Positions 8,790 through 17,353 of a stretch of 64,000 bases of DNA are shown here, in pieces. A program made the position numbers and the translations under genes. Every line of letters begins with the position of its first letter. The stretch's first letter is position 1. The notes under the pieces are model-generated. The model saw only the letters and a list, made by a program, of their open reading frames with translations, ran no database searches and was not told where the DNA came from. The DNA is from Solihabitans fulvus. Lineage in GTDB: Bacteria; Actinomycetota; Actinomycetes; Mycobacteriales; Pseudonocardiaceae. The stretch covers positions 42,750 through 106,749 of the forward strand of contig NZ_VUOB01000046.1 of assembly GCF_008386585.1 (NCBI RefSeq), in the 5' to 3' direction.

Positions 8790-11684
8790 TCAGTCCCTGG
8801 TGACCTGCGCGCTGGCGTGCGCGCACAGGGCCGCGCGGTCGGGCTGGCCCGTCTTGGTGATCAGGCTCGCCACGTGCTTCTCCACCGTGCGCGGGGAGAT
8901 GTAGAGCCGCTCGCCGATCGCGCGGTTGCCGAGCCGGTCCACCAGCAGGGTCAGCACCTCGTACTCGCGGACCGTCACCCCGCACCGCCGCAGGTCGGCC
9001 GGGATCAGCTGCCTGCCGTGCCGACGCTGCGGCGCGCGGACCCCGGACCTGCGCAGCAACGAGCGGCAGGCCGCCGCCACCGACGGCACCTCGGCGTCGT
9101 GGAAGTGTTCCTCGGCGCGGCGCAGCCACGCCTCGGGATCGCCCCAGCCGTCGGCGAGCGCGGCCTCGCCGACCAACCGCAGCCCGAGGTGGTGCGCGCG
9201 CGGATACGGCCCGGCGACGACCTCGGCCGCGGTGACGGTGGCGACGGCCTCGTCGAAGCGTGCGGCGCGGCCGAGCAGCACCGCCCTGGCGAAGGCGATG
9301 AACAGCCGGTTCCACCGCAGCTGCGCGTCGCACGACGCCGCGACCTCGTCGTGCTCCGGCCAGCCCGCCGCGCCGTCGAGCACGTCGAGCAGCAGGCCGA
9401 CGCCGACCCCGCTGGACTGGGGGTACAGCGTCGGCGCGGCCTCCGCGTGCTCGCGCGCCGTGCGCAGCTCGGCCCGCGCGCCTCCCCTGTCCTCCTCCAA
9501 CAGCGAGCAGAACGCGCGCGCAAGGCCCCACACCATCGGCAGCAGGTGCGAGTCCTCCTCGGTCTCCGCGTCGAACGCGGTGAGCTGGCGTTCCATCTCC
9601 GCGCGCCGGCCGCGGTGCGCCGCGAGCACGGCGTTGAGCGCGGGCAGGTAGCCGGGCAGCACGCCGATCTTCCACTGCGCCGCCGCGTCGAGCAGGGTCC
9701 GCGCGGCCGCGTGGTCCGCGCGCAGCACCGTGAGCATCGCGAGCGTGGTGTCCAGCCCGAACATCATCGGCACCGCGCCGAGCCTGGTCGCCTCCTGTCG
9801 CGCCGCGACGAGCCGGTGGTCGTCGCCGTTGCGCAGGATGTCGTTCGCGCCGAGCTTCGCCAGCGCGCGCAGCCGCCACAGCGTGAGCCCGTGCGTCGTG
9901 GCCGCCTCCAGCATGTGCTCGAAGTGCCGTTCCGACTCGGCGTGGTCGCGTCGGCGGGCCACCAGGCCGAGGATCTGCATCGCCTGGCACGTCACCACGG
10001 CCGAGTCGGTGTTGTCCGCGGCCCGCAACGCCAGCGACTCGGCGACCTCAAGCCGGTCCGGGTCCGGCAGTTGCAGCACGAGGTGCGCGGCGATCGCGTC
10101 CACCGGCGCGACGTCGGCCGCGGCGGCGTCCGGTCCGAGCAGATCGCGGGCGGTCGCGACCTGGGCGAGCCCGTCGGCCACCCGGCCGGTCAGATAGGTG
10201 GCCCAGGCCAGCCGGGTGTGCAGGGCGGCGCGCCTGGCCGGCGCGACGTGACACAGCCCGGCGAGCAGCGTGAACGCCCGGTCCACCTGCCCGGCCTCGG
10301 CCAACGCCAGCAGCAGCGCCTCCCCGATGTCCGCGCGCAGGTCGTCGGCCGCGTCGGCGGCCAGATCGAGCGCGTGTTGCAGGAAGTCGACCGAGGAGGT
10401 GACCGCGCCGACGGCCATCGCGCGGCGCCCGGCCTCGGCGAACAGCGTCGCCGCGGCCGTGACCTGGCCCGCGGCCAGGCGTAGCCCGGCGACCAGCTGG
10501 CACCGGTCGCCCGACAGGCCGGGCTCGGCGTCCTGCACGGCGTCCGCGGCCAGCAGGGCCAGGTCGGCGCGTTCGGCCGGCAACAGGTCCGCGAGGAGCG
10601 CCTCGACGGTCAACGCGTGCCGGAAGGCGCAGCAGCGGGGGCCGTCCTGGCCGACGAGGCCAGCGACGGTCGCGGCGCGCAGCCCGGCCGCGAAGCTTGT
10701 GTCGTCGAGTCCGGCGACCCGCTGCGCCGCCAGCACCGGGAACCGCTGGCCGAGCACGGCGGCGGCGCGCAGCACCGCGACCGCGTCCGGCCCGAGACTC
10801 GTCGCGCGGTCGGCGACGCAGCGCACGACGGTGACCGGCACCTCGGGTCGCAGGTCGCCGACGACCGTCCACGCGCCCTCGGTCGCCCGCACGGCACCGG
10901 TGACCACCAGGTGTTCGACCAGTTCCGCCACGACGAACGGGTTGCCGTCGCCGTCGCGGCAGAGCAGGTCGACCACCGCGCCAGGCACCGCGTCCCGGTC
11001 GGTGGCCAGGTGGTGCGCGGCGAGCCGACGCACCTGGTCGTCGGTGAGCCTCGGCACCGCCAGCATCCTGGCGGTGCCGCGCCGGGCCGCGTCCAGCGCC
11101 AGCCGGTAACCGGGGCTGTCCTGCGCGCGGCAGGTCGCCACCAGCAGCACAGGCTCCCGGTGCAGGTTGTCGGCCAGGTACTCCACGACGGCCACGGTGT
11201 CCGCGTCGGCGTTGTGCAGGTCGTCGAGGACCAGCAGGCACCCGGACCCGCGCCCGACCACCGCGAGCAGCCGAAGCACCGCCTCGGCGAGCAGCACCAG
11301 CGAGACCTCGCCGCCGGCCACCGCGTGCTCGTGCCATTCCGGCACGAACCCGGCCAGCACCGGCCGGTAGGGCGCCAGCTCCGGATCGTCCGGCGGGCCG
11401 GTCGTGCGCAGCAACGAGAACAGCGCCTCGGCCAGCGGGCGGAACGGCGCGGACGCGCGGCCGACCGTGCTGCTTCGGCCGCGCAGCACCGGCATGCCGG
11501 CCTCGGCCGCGCGCGCCTCGGCCTCGGCGGCGAGCCGGGTCTTCCCGATGCCCGACTCGCCGGTGAGGAACACCGCGCCGCCCCGGTTCCGGCCGGCGTC
11601 GGCCAACGCGTCGTCCAGCAGTGCCAGGTCCGGTTCGCGTCCCACGATCGGCACGCGTTCGACCCGGTGTGGCAAGACGTCCAT
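8790..11684 (-). CDS. Large ATP-binding LuxR-family (LAL) transcriptional regulator
   Basis: About 964 residues from ATG 11684, a normal LAL size. An N-terminal AAA-type ATPase has Walker A GESGIGKT (about 42-49) and Walker B CLLVLDDLHNAD. A long helical, TPR-like middle follows, then a C-terminal LuxR helix-turn-helix (VTVREYEVLTLLVDRLGNRA ... SPRTVEKHVASLITKTG). LAL proteins are typical pathway-specific activators of actinomycete PKS and other metabolite clusters. The open frame extends to 11768, but the REPDLALLDDALADA homology begins just after 11684 and a GAGG-containing purine stretch precedes that ATG. It is monocistronic, between a hairpin and the lanthipeptide gene. The likely targets are the PKS/P450 genes to its left; this is inference. 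Confidence 0.92.
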   Translation of the reverse strand: MDVLPHRVERVPIVGREPDLALLDDALADAGRNRGGAVFLTGESGIGKTRLAAEAEARAAEAGMPVLRGRSSTVGRASAPFRPLAEALFSLLRTTGPPDDPELAPYRPVLAGFVPEWHEHAVAGGEVSLVLLAEAVLRLLAVVGRGSGCLLVLDDLHNADADTVAVVEYLADNLHREPVLLVATCRAQDSPGYRLALDAARRGTARMLAVPRLTDDQVRRLAAHHLATDRDAVPGAVVDLLCRDGDGNPFVVAELVEHLVVTGAVRATEGAWTVVGDLRPEVPVTVVRCVADRATSLGPDAVAVLRAAAVLGQRFPVLAAQRVAGLDDTSFAAGLRAATVAGLVGQDGPRCCAFRHALTVEALLADLLPAERADLALLAADAVQDAEPGLSGDRCQLVAGLRLAAGQVTAAATLFAEAGRRAMAVGAVTSSVDFLQHALDLAADAADDLRADIGEALLLALAEAGQVDRAFTLLAGLCHVAPARRAALHTRLAWATYLTGRVADGLAQVATARDLLGPDAAAADVAPVDAIAAHLVLQLPDPDRLEVAESLALRAADNTDSAVVTCQAMQILGLVARRRDHAESERHFEHMLEAATTHGLTLWRLRALAKLGANDILRNGDDHRLVAARQEATRLGAVPMMFGLDTTLAMLTVLRADHAAARTLLDAAAQWKIGVLPGYLPALNAVLAAHRGRRAEMERQLTAFDAETEEDSHLLPMVWGLARAFCSLLEEDRGGARAELRTAREHAEAAPTLYPQSSGVGVGLLLDVLDGAAGWPEHDEVAASCDAQLRWNRLFIAFARAVLLGRAARFDEAVATVTAAEVVAGPYPRAHHLGLRLVGEAALADGWGDPEAWLRRAEEHFHDAEVPSVAAACRSLLRRSGVRAPQRRHGRQLIPADLRRCGVTVREYEVLTLLVDRLGNRAIGERLYISPRTVEKHVASLITKTGQPDRAALCAHASAQVTRD

Positions 11685-11710
11685 AACCTCGCGCCCTCTC
11701 CCCGTAGCGC

Positions 11711-11731
11711 CTTGGTTATCAGTCCACCAAG
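11711..11731. promoter_or_regulatory. Inverted repeat upstream of LAL gene
   Basis: CTTGGT-N9-ACCAAG lies 27 bp upstream of the LAL start in a locally AT-richer stretch. Its position suits an operator, possibly autoregulatory. No clear -35/-10 pair is claimed. Confidence 0.3.
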
Positions 11732-11785
11732 TCTTAACAGGATTGGGCCGGGATCGGGTGCGGGTCAATCGAATTGGCCGGTGCG

Positions 11786-11817
11786 GACGACCGGACGACC
11801 GGATGACCGGGCGACCG
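11786..11817. repeat. Four 8-bp tandem repeats
   Basis: Four consecutive octamers of the form G(A/G)(C/T)GACCG occupy the gap between the LAL start and the lanthipeptide precursor stop. Three of the four differ from their neighbours at only one or two bases. The function is unknown; it may be slippage-derived filler. Confidence 0.6.
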
Positions 11818-11838
11818 GACGGGCTGCCGGCCGATCGG

Positions 11839-11871
11839 GATCACATGCCGGTCGCGATCACATGCCGGTCG
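11839..11871. repeat. 16-bp direct duplication spanning the lanA stop codon
   Basis: GATCACATGCCGGTCG occurs at 11839-11854 and again at 11856-11871. The second copy encodes the last residues (PTGM) and stop of the lanthipeptide precursor. The 17-bp period is out of frame, so the duplication does not extend the peptide. Confidence 0.75.
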
Positions 11872-12031
11872 GCTGCATCGACACGCTGCACGCGTCGTCG
11901 GTGGTCATGATGGTGGTCGAGAACTCGAGCGCCGGCTGGTCGAGCAGGATCTCCCCGGCCGGATGCGGATAGCGGCCGTTCTCCCTGCGGTCCGGGTCCT
12001 TCCAGAAACGAACCATGTCACTGCCGTTCAT
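11858..12031 (-). CDS. lanA: Class II lanthipeptide precursor peptide (LanA-like)
   Basis: A 57-residue peptide starting ATG 12031 behind a strong GGGGGAG site (4-nt gap), 54 bp downstream of lanM. The leader has features recalled from actagardine-type leaders: VRFWKDPDRR (7-16) and HPAG (23-26). The C-terminal part is rich in Ser/Thr (Ser38, Thr39, Thr40, Thr43, Thr44, Ser49, Ser51, Thr55) with one cysteine, Cys48, in TTDDACSVSMQPTGM. It can form at most one (methyl)lanthionine, with further dehydro residues possible. No double-glycine cleavage site is visible, and no LanT or LanP gene lies nearby. The position directly after lanM, the ribosome site and the leader motifs make it a good precursor candidate. 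The core boundary is unknown. Confidence 0.8.
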   Translation of the reverse strand: MNGSDMVRFWKDPDRRENGRYPHPAGEILLDQPALEFSTTIMTTDDACSVSMQPTGM

Positions 12032-12085
12032 GCTTCTCCCCCTTGTGTCCGTTCGATTGTGCTGTGTGCGCGGGAAATCTCCTGG

Positions 12086-15000
12086 TCACTCGCCCTCGAT
12101 GGCCGGCGGGTCGAGCAGGAGCACCGACGGCACCCGGTCGGGCAGGGCGAGGCGGAGCAGCCCGTGGCCGATTCCCGCCAGTCCGCAGAACAGGCCCGGC
12201 GTGGCGACGTTGCCCGGCGTGCCGCACCTCGGCCCGCCCCGATCCAGCTCGGCCAGCAGGAAGTTGGTGCGCCGGACCAGGGTAGCGGTCGCGTCCGCGC
12301 GGTGCCGCAGCCGCAACAACAGCTCCAGGTTGCCGAGTTCGCCGTGGCACAGGCAGTGGTTGGGCATCGGGCCCCTGGACTGCTCGGCGTCGAGGGCGAG
12401 TTCGAGGTCGGCGAGCACGGCGACGCGGGACGCGCCCTCGCCCAGCTGCGCCAGCACGTCCACGCGGGCCAGGCCGATGCCGGGGCCGCCGTGGCACCAG
12501 GCGTGCAGCACGGCCGACCCGCCGTCCCTGCCGCGCCGCAGGTCCGGCCAGCCGCGCGCGTCCCGTTGGTACAACTCGCGTTCAAAGTCGAAGCCGGCCA
12601 GCCCGGTCGCGGTCGCCCGCAGGTCGCCGCTGGCGGCCGCGTAGCGCAGCAACGCCCAGCTGATGCCGGCGGTGCCGTGCGAGAAGCCGGCGAGCGGCCG
12701 GTCCGCGCTGCTGGTGCGCCAAGCGAGCCCGGCGCCCGCTGGCGTCGCCAGCGACAGCAGCCGTTCCGCGCAGGCGGCCGCGGTGGCCAGCGCGTCGGCG
12801 TCTCCGGTGGCGCGGTGCACGGCGAGCATGGTGGCCAGGGTGCCGGCGCTGCCGCCGACGATGTCGAGCACCAGGTCGGTGGCCACCGCCTCGCGGCACA
12901 GGTCGACCAGGGCGGGCACGGGCTCGGCGACGGCCGGATCGCCCAGCAGTGCCGCGAGGTGCACCAGCCCGTAGGCCAGCCCGCTGAGCCCGCCGAGGCC
13001 GGCAGACTGGAGGTCCGGCGCCGCGCGCCGGTCGTCCCGCTCGACCAGCGCGGCGACCATCTGCGGGATCGGCGCGATCGCCCGGCGGGCGGCCTCGGTG
13101 AAGCGGTCCTCGCCGGTCAGCCCGCCGAGCTGGGCAAGGAACATCGCCACGCCGGTAAACCCGCCGTACAGCCCCAAGTTCAGCGGGCGCAGCGACCAGT
13201 GCCGCTCGTCGACGAGGTCGAGGCCGAGCCAGTTCACCCGGCGCGCGTCGCCGTGCGCGAGGGCGAGCAGCTCCGCGCCGACGCGCCGCGCGGCGTCGAT
13301 CAGCCGCTCGGCGTCCGGGGCGCTGGCAGCGACGCCGCCGACGGGCGCGCTCGCGGTGAGCCGCACCTGGTCCGACGCCCTGCTGGCCATCGCCGCCCTG
13401 ATCACCCACTCCTGCCTGGCTCGGTCCGCGCCGTCCAGCTCGCTGATCTTGCGGGCGACCCGGACCATGCTCGGCTCGTCCAGGACGTCGGGCAGCCGCA
13501 CCCCTGCGCTGGTCCACAGGTCCCGGCTGCCCGGCCGGCCGAGGAAGATCGGCACGTCGCCGGCCCACAGGTCCTCGATCTCGTGCCGGACCAGTCGCGC
13601 CCGCAACGGGTCGTCGATCGACCTCGCCCACAGGAAGTCCAGGATGCGGTCCCGGTCGAGGCCGTCGCGCAGCACGTCGGGGTGGGTGGACTCGGTGAGC
13701 AGCCTGCCGTAGGTGCGGGTCGCCCGGACCAGCACCCTGATCTCGTCCTCGGCGAACGCGGCCACCAGCTCGATCAGCTCGCCGTGGTGGGCGGCCATCG
13801 CGTCGTAGGCGGCGCGGAACCCGCCGAGCAGCGCGTCGAGGTGGTCGGCTGGGTCAGCGTCGACCGCGCCGATCCTCGGCCGGTTCTGTCCACCTGCGAA
13901 GGTGGTGGCCGTGCGGGTCAGCCGCATCTCGTCGGTGCCGGCCGCGGCCCAGCCCGCGGCCTTCGTCGGCATCGGCGCGTCCTTGTCGCCGCCCATGCCC
14001 GACAGGTCGATGGCGCCCATCTCGCCGACGATCAGCCGAGGCAGCAGCGCGACCCGGTCGACCGATCGCGCCAGCGCGAGGCCGGCGGGGTCCTCGGCCA
14101 GCCAGTCCGGGCCGCCGAAGCCCAGCTGCGGGTGCAGCAGCGCCTCCAGGTCGACCAGGACGGGCTGGTCGCCGGACGCGATCAGGTTCTCGTAGTGGAA
14201 GTCCGCGCCGTCCAGCGCGTAGAGCAGGGCGAGCAGCGCGCCGAGCCGCCGGTAGTAGGCGTCGATCCCGGCGGTGTCCGCGCACGGCAGGTGGTCGGCG
14301 AACTGGATCCAGCCGTAGTCGCCCCGGTCCAGGACCGCGAGGCGCACCAGGTCCAGGCCGTCGACTCGGGTGTTCAGCCAGCTGACGACGTCGTTGAAGT
14401 GCCGGTGCACGGCGAGCGGCCGGGGCTTGTGGACCAGCCTGGCGCCGGAGGCGAACCGCAGCGTCGCCACCGCGCGACCGCGCTGGTGCGTGTCGCCGCT
14501 GGTGTCGACGGCCACCAGCGCGCCGGGGTCGACGCCGTGCAGGACGTCGCGGACGATCGCGGCGCGGTCCCGGTCGAAGCGGCCAAGCAGCTCGAACCGC
14601 GCGTCGGTGCGGCTCGTCGCGGTGTCGGCGAGCAGCCGCGCTAGCACCGGGTACTCCGTCCACAGCGCGGCGGCGTGCGCGGGCCGCCGGAAGTGTCGGA
14701 CGAAGCCGGCGAACCGCTCCTCGGCGGTCGCGCCGTCGAGGCGGTCGGTGACGCGCAGGACGTTGAGTTCCAGCACCAGGGTGCGCGCGGCGAGCGAGAC
14801 CAGCGTGTTGGCGAGCTGGCCGGCGAAGCCGGTGACCACGGCGTCCAGGTCCACGCCTGCGGCGGGCCGGAGGTCGCGACACCGCGCGGCGAGCCGGTCG
14901 CGCGCCCCCGCCACGAACGGCTCGACGACGGCGGCGAACCCGGCGAACCAGGTCGGCTCCTCGCTCGACGCTTGGTTCCTGTCGACCGGAGCCGACAGGG

Positions 15001-15292
15001 TGTCGGCGACGACGGCGGCCCAGGCCGGCCCACCCGCGGCCTCGGCCGGGGTGTCGGGATCCCCGGCCAGCAACGCGAGCAGGTCGGCCTCGGTCAGGTC
15101 GGCGGCGGCCAGCCTGCGGGCGAACCGGTCACCCTCGTCGAACCCGTGTGCCGCCCGCCACCTGGCGAACCTGCGCGCCGCGCCCTCGCAGGGCGGCACC
15201 ACGGATCCGGCCCCCGCCGCCCGTCGCTCGGTCAGGTTCAGGCCACCCGCCCACCAGCCCGCACCGAGCACCGCGCCGTCGGGTGTGTCCAC
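12086..15292 (-). CDS. lanM: Class II lanthipeptide synthetase LanM
   Basis: A 1068-residue bifunctional LanM of normal length. The N-terminal two-thirds is the dehydratase (DUF4135, lipid-kinase-like fold), with VHKPRPLAVHRHFNDV, FHYENLIASGDQPVLVDLEA and a GGDKDAPMP loop for phosphorylating Ser/Thr of the precursor. The C-terminal third is the LanC-like cyclase with zinc ligands in AWCHGGPG and CLCHGELG, plus GLFCGLAGIG. The start is GTG 15292 with GGAGG eight bases upstream. It is followed 54 bp later by the precursor gene, so synthetase precedes substrate, the reverse of the common order. It diverges from the Crp/Fnr gene across a 159-bp region. Confidence 0.96.
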   Translation of the reverse strand: MDTPDGAVLGAGWWAGGLNLTERRAAGAGSVVPPCEGAARRFARWRAAHGFDEGDRFARRLAAADLTEADLLALLAGDPDTPAEAAGGPAWAAVVADTLSAPVDRNQASSEEPTWFAGFAAVVEPFVAGARDRLAARCRDLRPAAGVDLDAVVTGFAGQLANTLVSLAARTLVLELNVLRVTDRLDGATAEERFAGFVRHFRRPAHAAALWTEYPVLARLLADTATSRTDARFELLGRFDRDRAAIVRDVLHGVDPGALVAVDTSGDTHQRGRAVATLRFASGARLVHKPRPLAVHRHFNDVVSWLNTRVDGLDLVRLAVLDRGDYGWIQFADHLPCADTAGIDAYYRRLGALLALLYALDGADFHYENLIASGDQPVLVDLEALLHPQLGFGGPDWLAEDPAGLALARSVDRVALLPRLIVGEMGAIDLSGMGGDKDAPMPTKAAGWAAAGTDEMRLTRTATTFAGGQNRPRIGAVDADPADHLDALLGGFRAAYDAMAAHHGELIELVAAFAEDEIRVLVRATRTYGRLLTESTHPDVLRDGLDRDRILDFLWARSIDDPLRARLVRHEIEDLWAGDVPIFLGRPGSRDLWTSAGVRLPDVLDEPSMVRVARKISELDGADRARQEWVIRAAMASRASDQVRLTASAPVGGVAASAPDAERLIDAARRVGAELLALAHGDARRVNWLGLDLVDERHWSLRPLNLGLYGGFTGVAMFLAQLGGLTGEDRFTEAARRAIAPIPQMVAALVERDDRRAAPDLQSAGLGGLSGLAYGLVHLAALLGDPAVAEPVPALVDLCREAVATDLVLDIVGGSAGTLATMLAVHRATGDADALATAAACAERLLSLATPAGAGLAWRTSSADRPLAGFSHGTAGISWALLRYAAASGDLRATATGLAGFDFERELYQRDARGWPDLRRGRDGGSAVLHAWCHGGPGIGLARVDVLAQLGEGASRVAVLADLELALDAEQSRGPMPNHCLCHGELGNLELLLRLRHRADATATLVRRTNFLLAELDRGGPRCGTPGNVATPGLFCGLAGIGHGLLRLALPDRVPSVLLLDPPAIEGE

Positions 15293-15358
15293 GTGTTCCG
15301 CCTCCCACCGACGCCCGCCGACCCTCGGTCAGGCTGCCGCACGTCCTCCCGTCCGGTC

Positions 15359-15389
15359 ATGGGGGGTGCGCCCCCATATTTGGCATATG
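15359..15389. promoter_or_regulatory. Divergent lanM / Crp-Fnr control region
   Basis: The 159-bp space between divergent lanM and the Crp/Fnr gene holds two adjoining inverted repeats. One is ATGGGGG-N5-CCCCCAT (15359-15377); the other is CATAT-N5-ATATG (15375-15389), the only AT-rich patch in the gap. This is a likely shared promoter/operator, perhaps bound by the adjacent regulator. Confidence 0.45.
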
Positions 15390-15451
15390 TGGCGCGCCGA
15401 GAGCGTTCCGGCGGGGAATGCGGGCGGGACGGCCCGCCGTTGCACCGGTGG

Positions 15452-16036
15452 ATGAGCGCCCACGACCTGTTCGAGACCTCTGTGCGTGGCTGGGGCGAGT
15501 TCCCGGACAGCGAGCTGGCCAGGGCCCGGCGGCTGTTCCGGCCGGTGGCGCGGCCGCGCGGCGCGCTGCTCGCGCTGGCCGGCGAGCCCGCGAGCCAGGT
15601 CGCGTTCGTCGCGCGCGGCCTGGTGCGGCTCTACTACGCCGACGCGGACGGCCGCGAGCGGACGCATGGGTTCCGCGCGGAGGGCGAGCTGGTCTGCGCC
15701 TACCGCGCCGCCCTGCGCGACGAGCCGTCCCAGCTGTCCATCGCGGCCGTCGAGGCGTGCGAGCTGCTGGTCGCGCCGTTCGACGGGTTCCGGGAGCTGT
15801 GCGCGGGCCACCCGTGCTGGCGGGACCTGGTCGCGCGGCTGACCGAACAGCTGTACGTGCGGCAGGATCGTCGGCAGCGCGAACTGCTGCTGGACGACGC
15901 CGCCACCCGCTACCGGACCTTCGTCACCGAGCAGGCGCCGCTGGCCGCGCGGCTCACGCAACGGCTGATCGCCTCCTACGTCGGCGTCACGCCGGTCGCG
16001 CTCAGCCGGATCCGGCGGAGTGTTGATCTGGGTTAA
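15452..16036 (+). CDS. Crp/Fnr-family transcriptional regulator
   Basis: 194 residues from ATG 15452. The N-terminal half is a cyclic-nucleotide-binding-type beta-barrel (GEPASQVAFVARGLVRLYY ... RTHGFRAEGELVCAY). The C-terminal half has the winged helix seen in many small Crp-like proteins (RYRTFVTE ... RLIASYVGVTPVALSRIRR). The frame is open far upstream, but homology begins here. No clear Shine-Dalgarno site precedes the ATG, so the transcript may be leaderless. It diverges from lanM and is followed after 36 bp by the MDR gene. It may regulate lanM, the MDR and NIPSNAP genes; the ligand is unknown. Confidence 0.88.
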   Translation: MSAHDLFETSVRGWGEFPDSELARARRLFRPVARPRGALLALAGEPASQVAFVARGLVRLYYADADGRERTHGFRAEGELVCAYRAALRDEPSQLSIAAVEACELLVAPFDGFRELCAGHPCWRDLVARLTEQLYVRQDRRQRELLLDDAATRYRTFVTEQAPLAARLTQRLIASYVGVTPVALSRIRRSVDLG

Positions 16037-16072
16037 CGACAGGGCGTCAGGCGGCTCCTAGCGTTGCGCCGC

Positions 16073-16924
16073 ATGACGATCATGCGTGTCGCGGCGGTCG
16101 ACGAGTTCGGCCCCGTGGAGAACCTGCGTCCCCGCACGATGCCCGTGCGCGAGCCGGGGCCCGGCGAGGCGCTGATCCGGGTGACCGCCGCCGCGGTCAA
16201 CCCGGCTGATCTCGGCATGTGCGAGGGGCGGTACCGGTGGCGCGAGCCGGTGCGTTTCCCGCTGGTGCCCGGCTACGACGTGGCCGGCGTGGTTGAGGTC
16301 GGCGCGCCGGGCTGGCCGGTCGGCACGGCGGTGATCGCGGCGACGGCGCACTCGCGGACCCAGGCCGGCGGGTACGCCGAGTACGTCACCCTGCCGACCG
16401 AGTACCTGGCGCCGGCCCCCGCCGGCCTCGACCCGGCGCACGCGGCCGCCATCCCGCTGGCCGGCCTCACGGCGGCGCGGGCGTTGGCCGCGTTGAACCT
16501 CGCGCCCGGTCGGACGCTGTTGGTGAACGGCCCGCACGGCTCGGTCGGCGGGTTCGCGGTGCAACTCGCCGAGGCCGCCGGTGTCGAGGTGCGGCCGTCC
16601 GGGCCCGTGGACGGCGTGCTGGACGTGATCGGCGGGGCCGCCGCGGTGGCCGCGTTCGCGGCCGTGCGAGACGGCGGGCGCTACGCGACCGTGGTGCCGG
16701 AGTTCTGGGTGGCGGGTGGAGTTTTCGCGCCGGCACGGGGAATCGAGCCCGTCTCGGTGCTGGTGGAGCCCGACGGCCTTCGGTTGGCGGAGCTGTCCCG
16801 GCTGGCCGACGCTGGCGTGCTGCGGCCAAGGGTGGCCAGGGTGCTGCCGCTCGCCGAGGCCGCCGAGGCGCACCGGCTGCTCGCGGCAGGCGGCCTACGC
16901 GGCAAGGTGATACTCAAACCGTGA
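16073..16924 (+). CDS. MDR-family quinone oxidoreductase-like protein, shortened
   Basis: 283 residues from ATG 16073. The N-terminal GroES-like domain is intact (MRVAAVDEFGPVENL, AAAVNPADLG, PLVPGYDVAGVV, GGYAEYVTLP). The nucleotide-binding domain starts normally (GRTLLVNGPHGSVGGFAVQL) but jumps from AEAAGVEVRPSG to DGVLDVIGG. Most of the second beta-alpha-beta unit, which holds the cofactor ribose/phosphate, is absent. Typical relatives are about 300-330 residues. No zinc-binding cysteine cluster is present. TTG 16064 and ATG 16082 are other possible starts; no ribosome site is evident, and a TAGCGT hexamer eight bases before ATG 16073 may be a -10 box for a leaderless transcript. The reaction is probably NAD(P)H-dependent reduction, if the enzyme is active. 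Confidence 0.85.
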   Translation: MTIMRVAAVDEFGPVENLRPRTMPVREPGPGEALIRVTAAAVNPADLGMCEGRYRWREPVRFPLVPGYDVAGVVEVGAPGWPVGTAVIAATAHSRTQAGGYAEYVTLPTEYLAPAPAGLDPAHAAAIPLAGLTAARALAALNLAPGRTLLVNGPHGSVGGFAVQLAEAAGVEVRPSGPVDGVLDVIGGAAAVAAFAAVRDGGRYATVVPEFWVAGGVFAPARGIEPVSVLVEPDGLRLAELSRLADAGVLRPRVARVLPLAEAAEAHRLLAAGGLRGKVILKP

Positions 16925-16940
16925 GGTGATGTGGCTCACC
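16925..16940. promoter_or_regulatory. Crp-like palindrome upstream of NIPSNAP gene
   Basis: GGTGA-N6-TCACC matches the GTGA-N6-TCAC core and spacing of Crp/Fnr operators. It starts at the base after the MDR stop codon, 68 bp upstream of the NIPSNAP start. A Crp/Fnr-family gene lies 0.9 kb away. A further small repeat, CCGGT-N5-ACCGG, follows at 16944-16958. Confidence 0.45.
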
Positions 16941-17007
16941 CAACCGGTGATCGACCGGGGAGCGCGGAACTACCGTCTGGCCAGTTTCCCGCACCGGAAG
17001 GCCAGCC

Positions 17008-17343
17008 GTGTTCCTTGAGATTCGCACCTACCGTCTGAAGCCGGGCACCAGGGACGCGTTCCTGCGCGCCATGCGCGAGGAGGCCGTGCCGCTGCTCGTC
17101 GAGGCCGGCATCCGCGTGGTCGACTGCGGCCCGTCGCTGGTCGCCGAGGACGGCCACGAGGAGGCGTACCTGTTGCGCGCCTTCACTTCCCTCGCGCAGC
17201 ACCGCGAGCAGGAGGACGCGTTCTACGGCAGCGACGCCTGGCGCCAGGGCCCCCGCGAGGCCATCGTGGGCCCGATCGAGACGCTGCACTCCGTGGTGGT
17301 CGAGACGTCCGAACAGGCCGTCGCGGCGCTCCAGCGGTACTGA
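17008..17343 (+). CDS. NIPSNAP-family protein
   Basis: 111 residues. The opening FLEIRTYRLKPGTRDAFLR and the RAFTSLAQHREQEDAFYGSDAW segment are characteristic of NIPSNAP ferredoxin-fold (dimeric alpha-beta barrel) proteins. The GTG start at 17008 has GGAAGG six bases upstream. Bacterial NIPSNAP proteins often sit in catabolic or metabolite operons, but no general reaction is established. It may share control with the MDR and Crp/Fnr genes. Transcription ends at the bidirectional hairpin beyond its stop. Confidence 0.88.
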   Translation: MFLEIRTYRLKPGTRDAFLRAMREEAVPLLVEAGIRVVDCGPSLVAEDGHEEAYLLRAFTSLAQHREQEDAFYGSDAWRQGPREAIVGPIETLHSVVVETSEQAVAALQRY

Positions 17344-17353
17344 CGAGTACGAC

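Noticed and set aside
11786..11817. Octamer repeats as a regulator binding array
   Set aside because: The repeats lie downstream of lanA and upstream of the LAL promoter repeat, with no dyad symmetry; slippage is the simpler explanation.
11963..14644. An 893-codon plus-strand frame across lanM
   Set aside because: Shadow of LanM, which has intact catalytic and zinc motifs on the minus strand.
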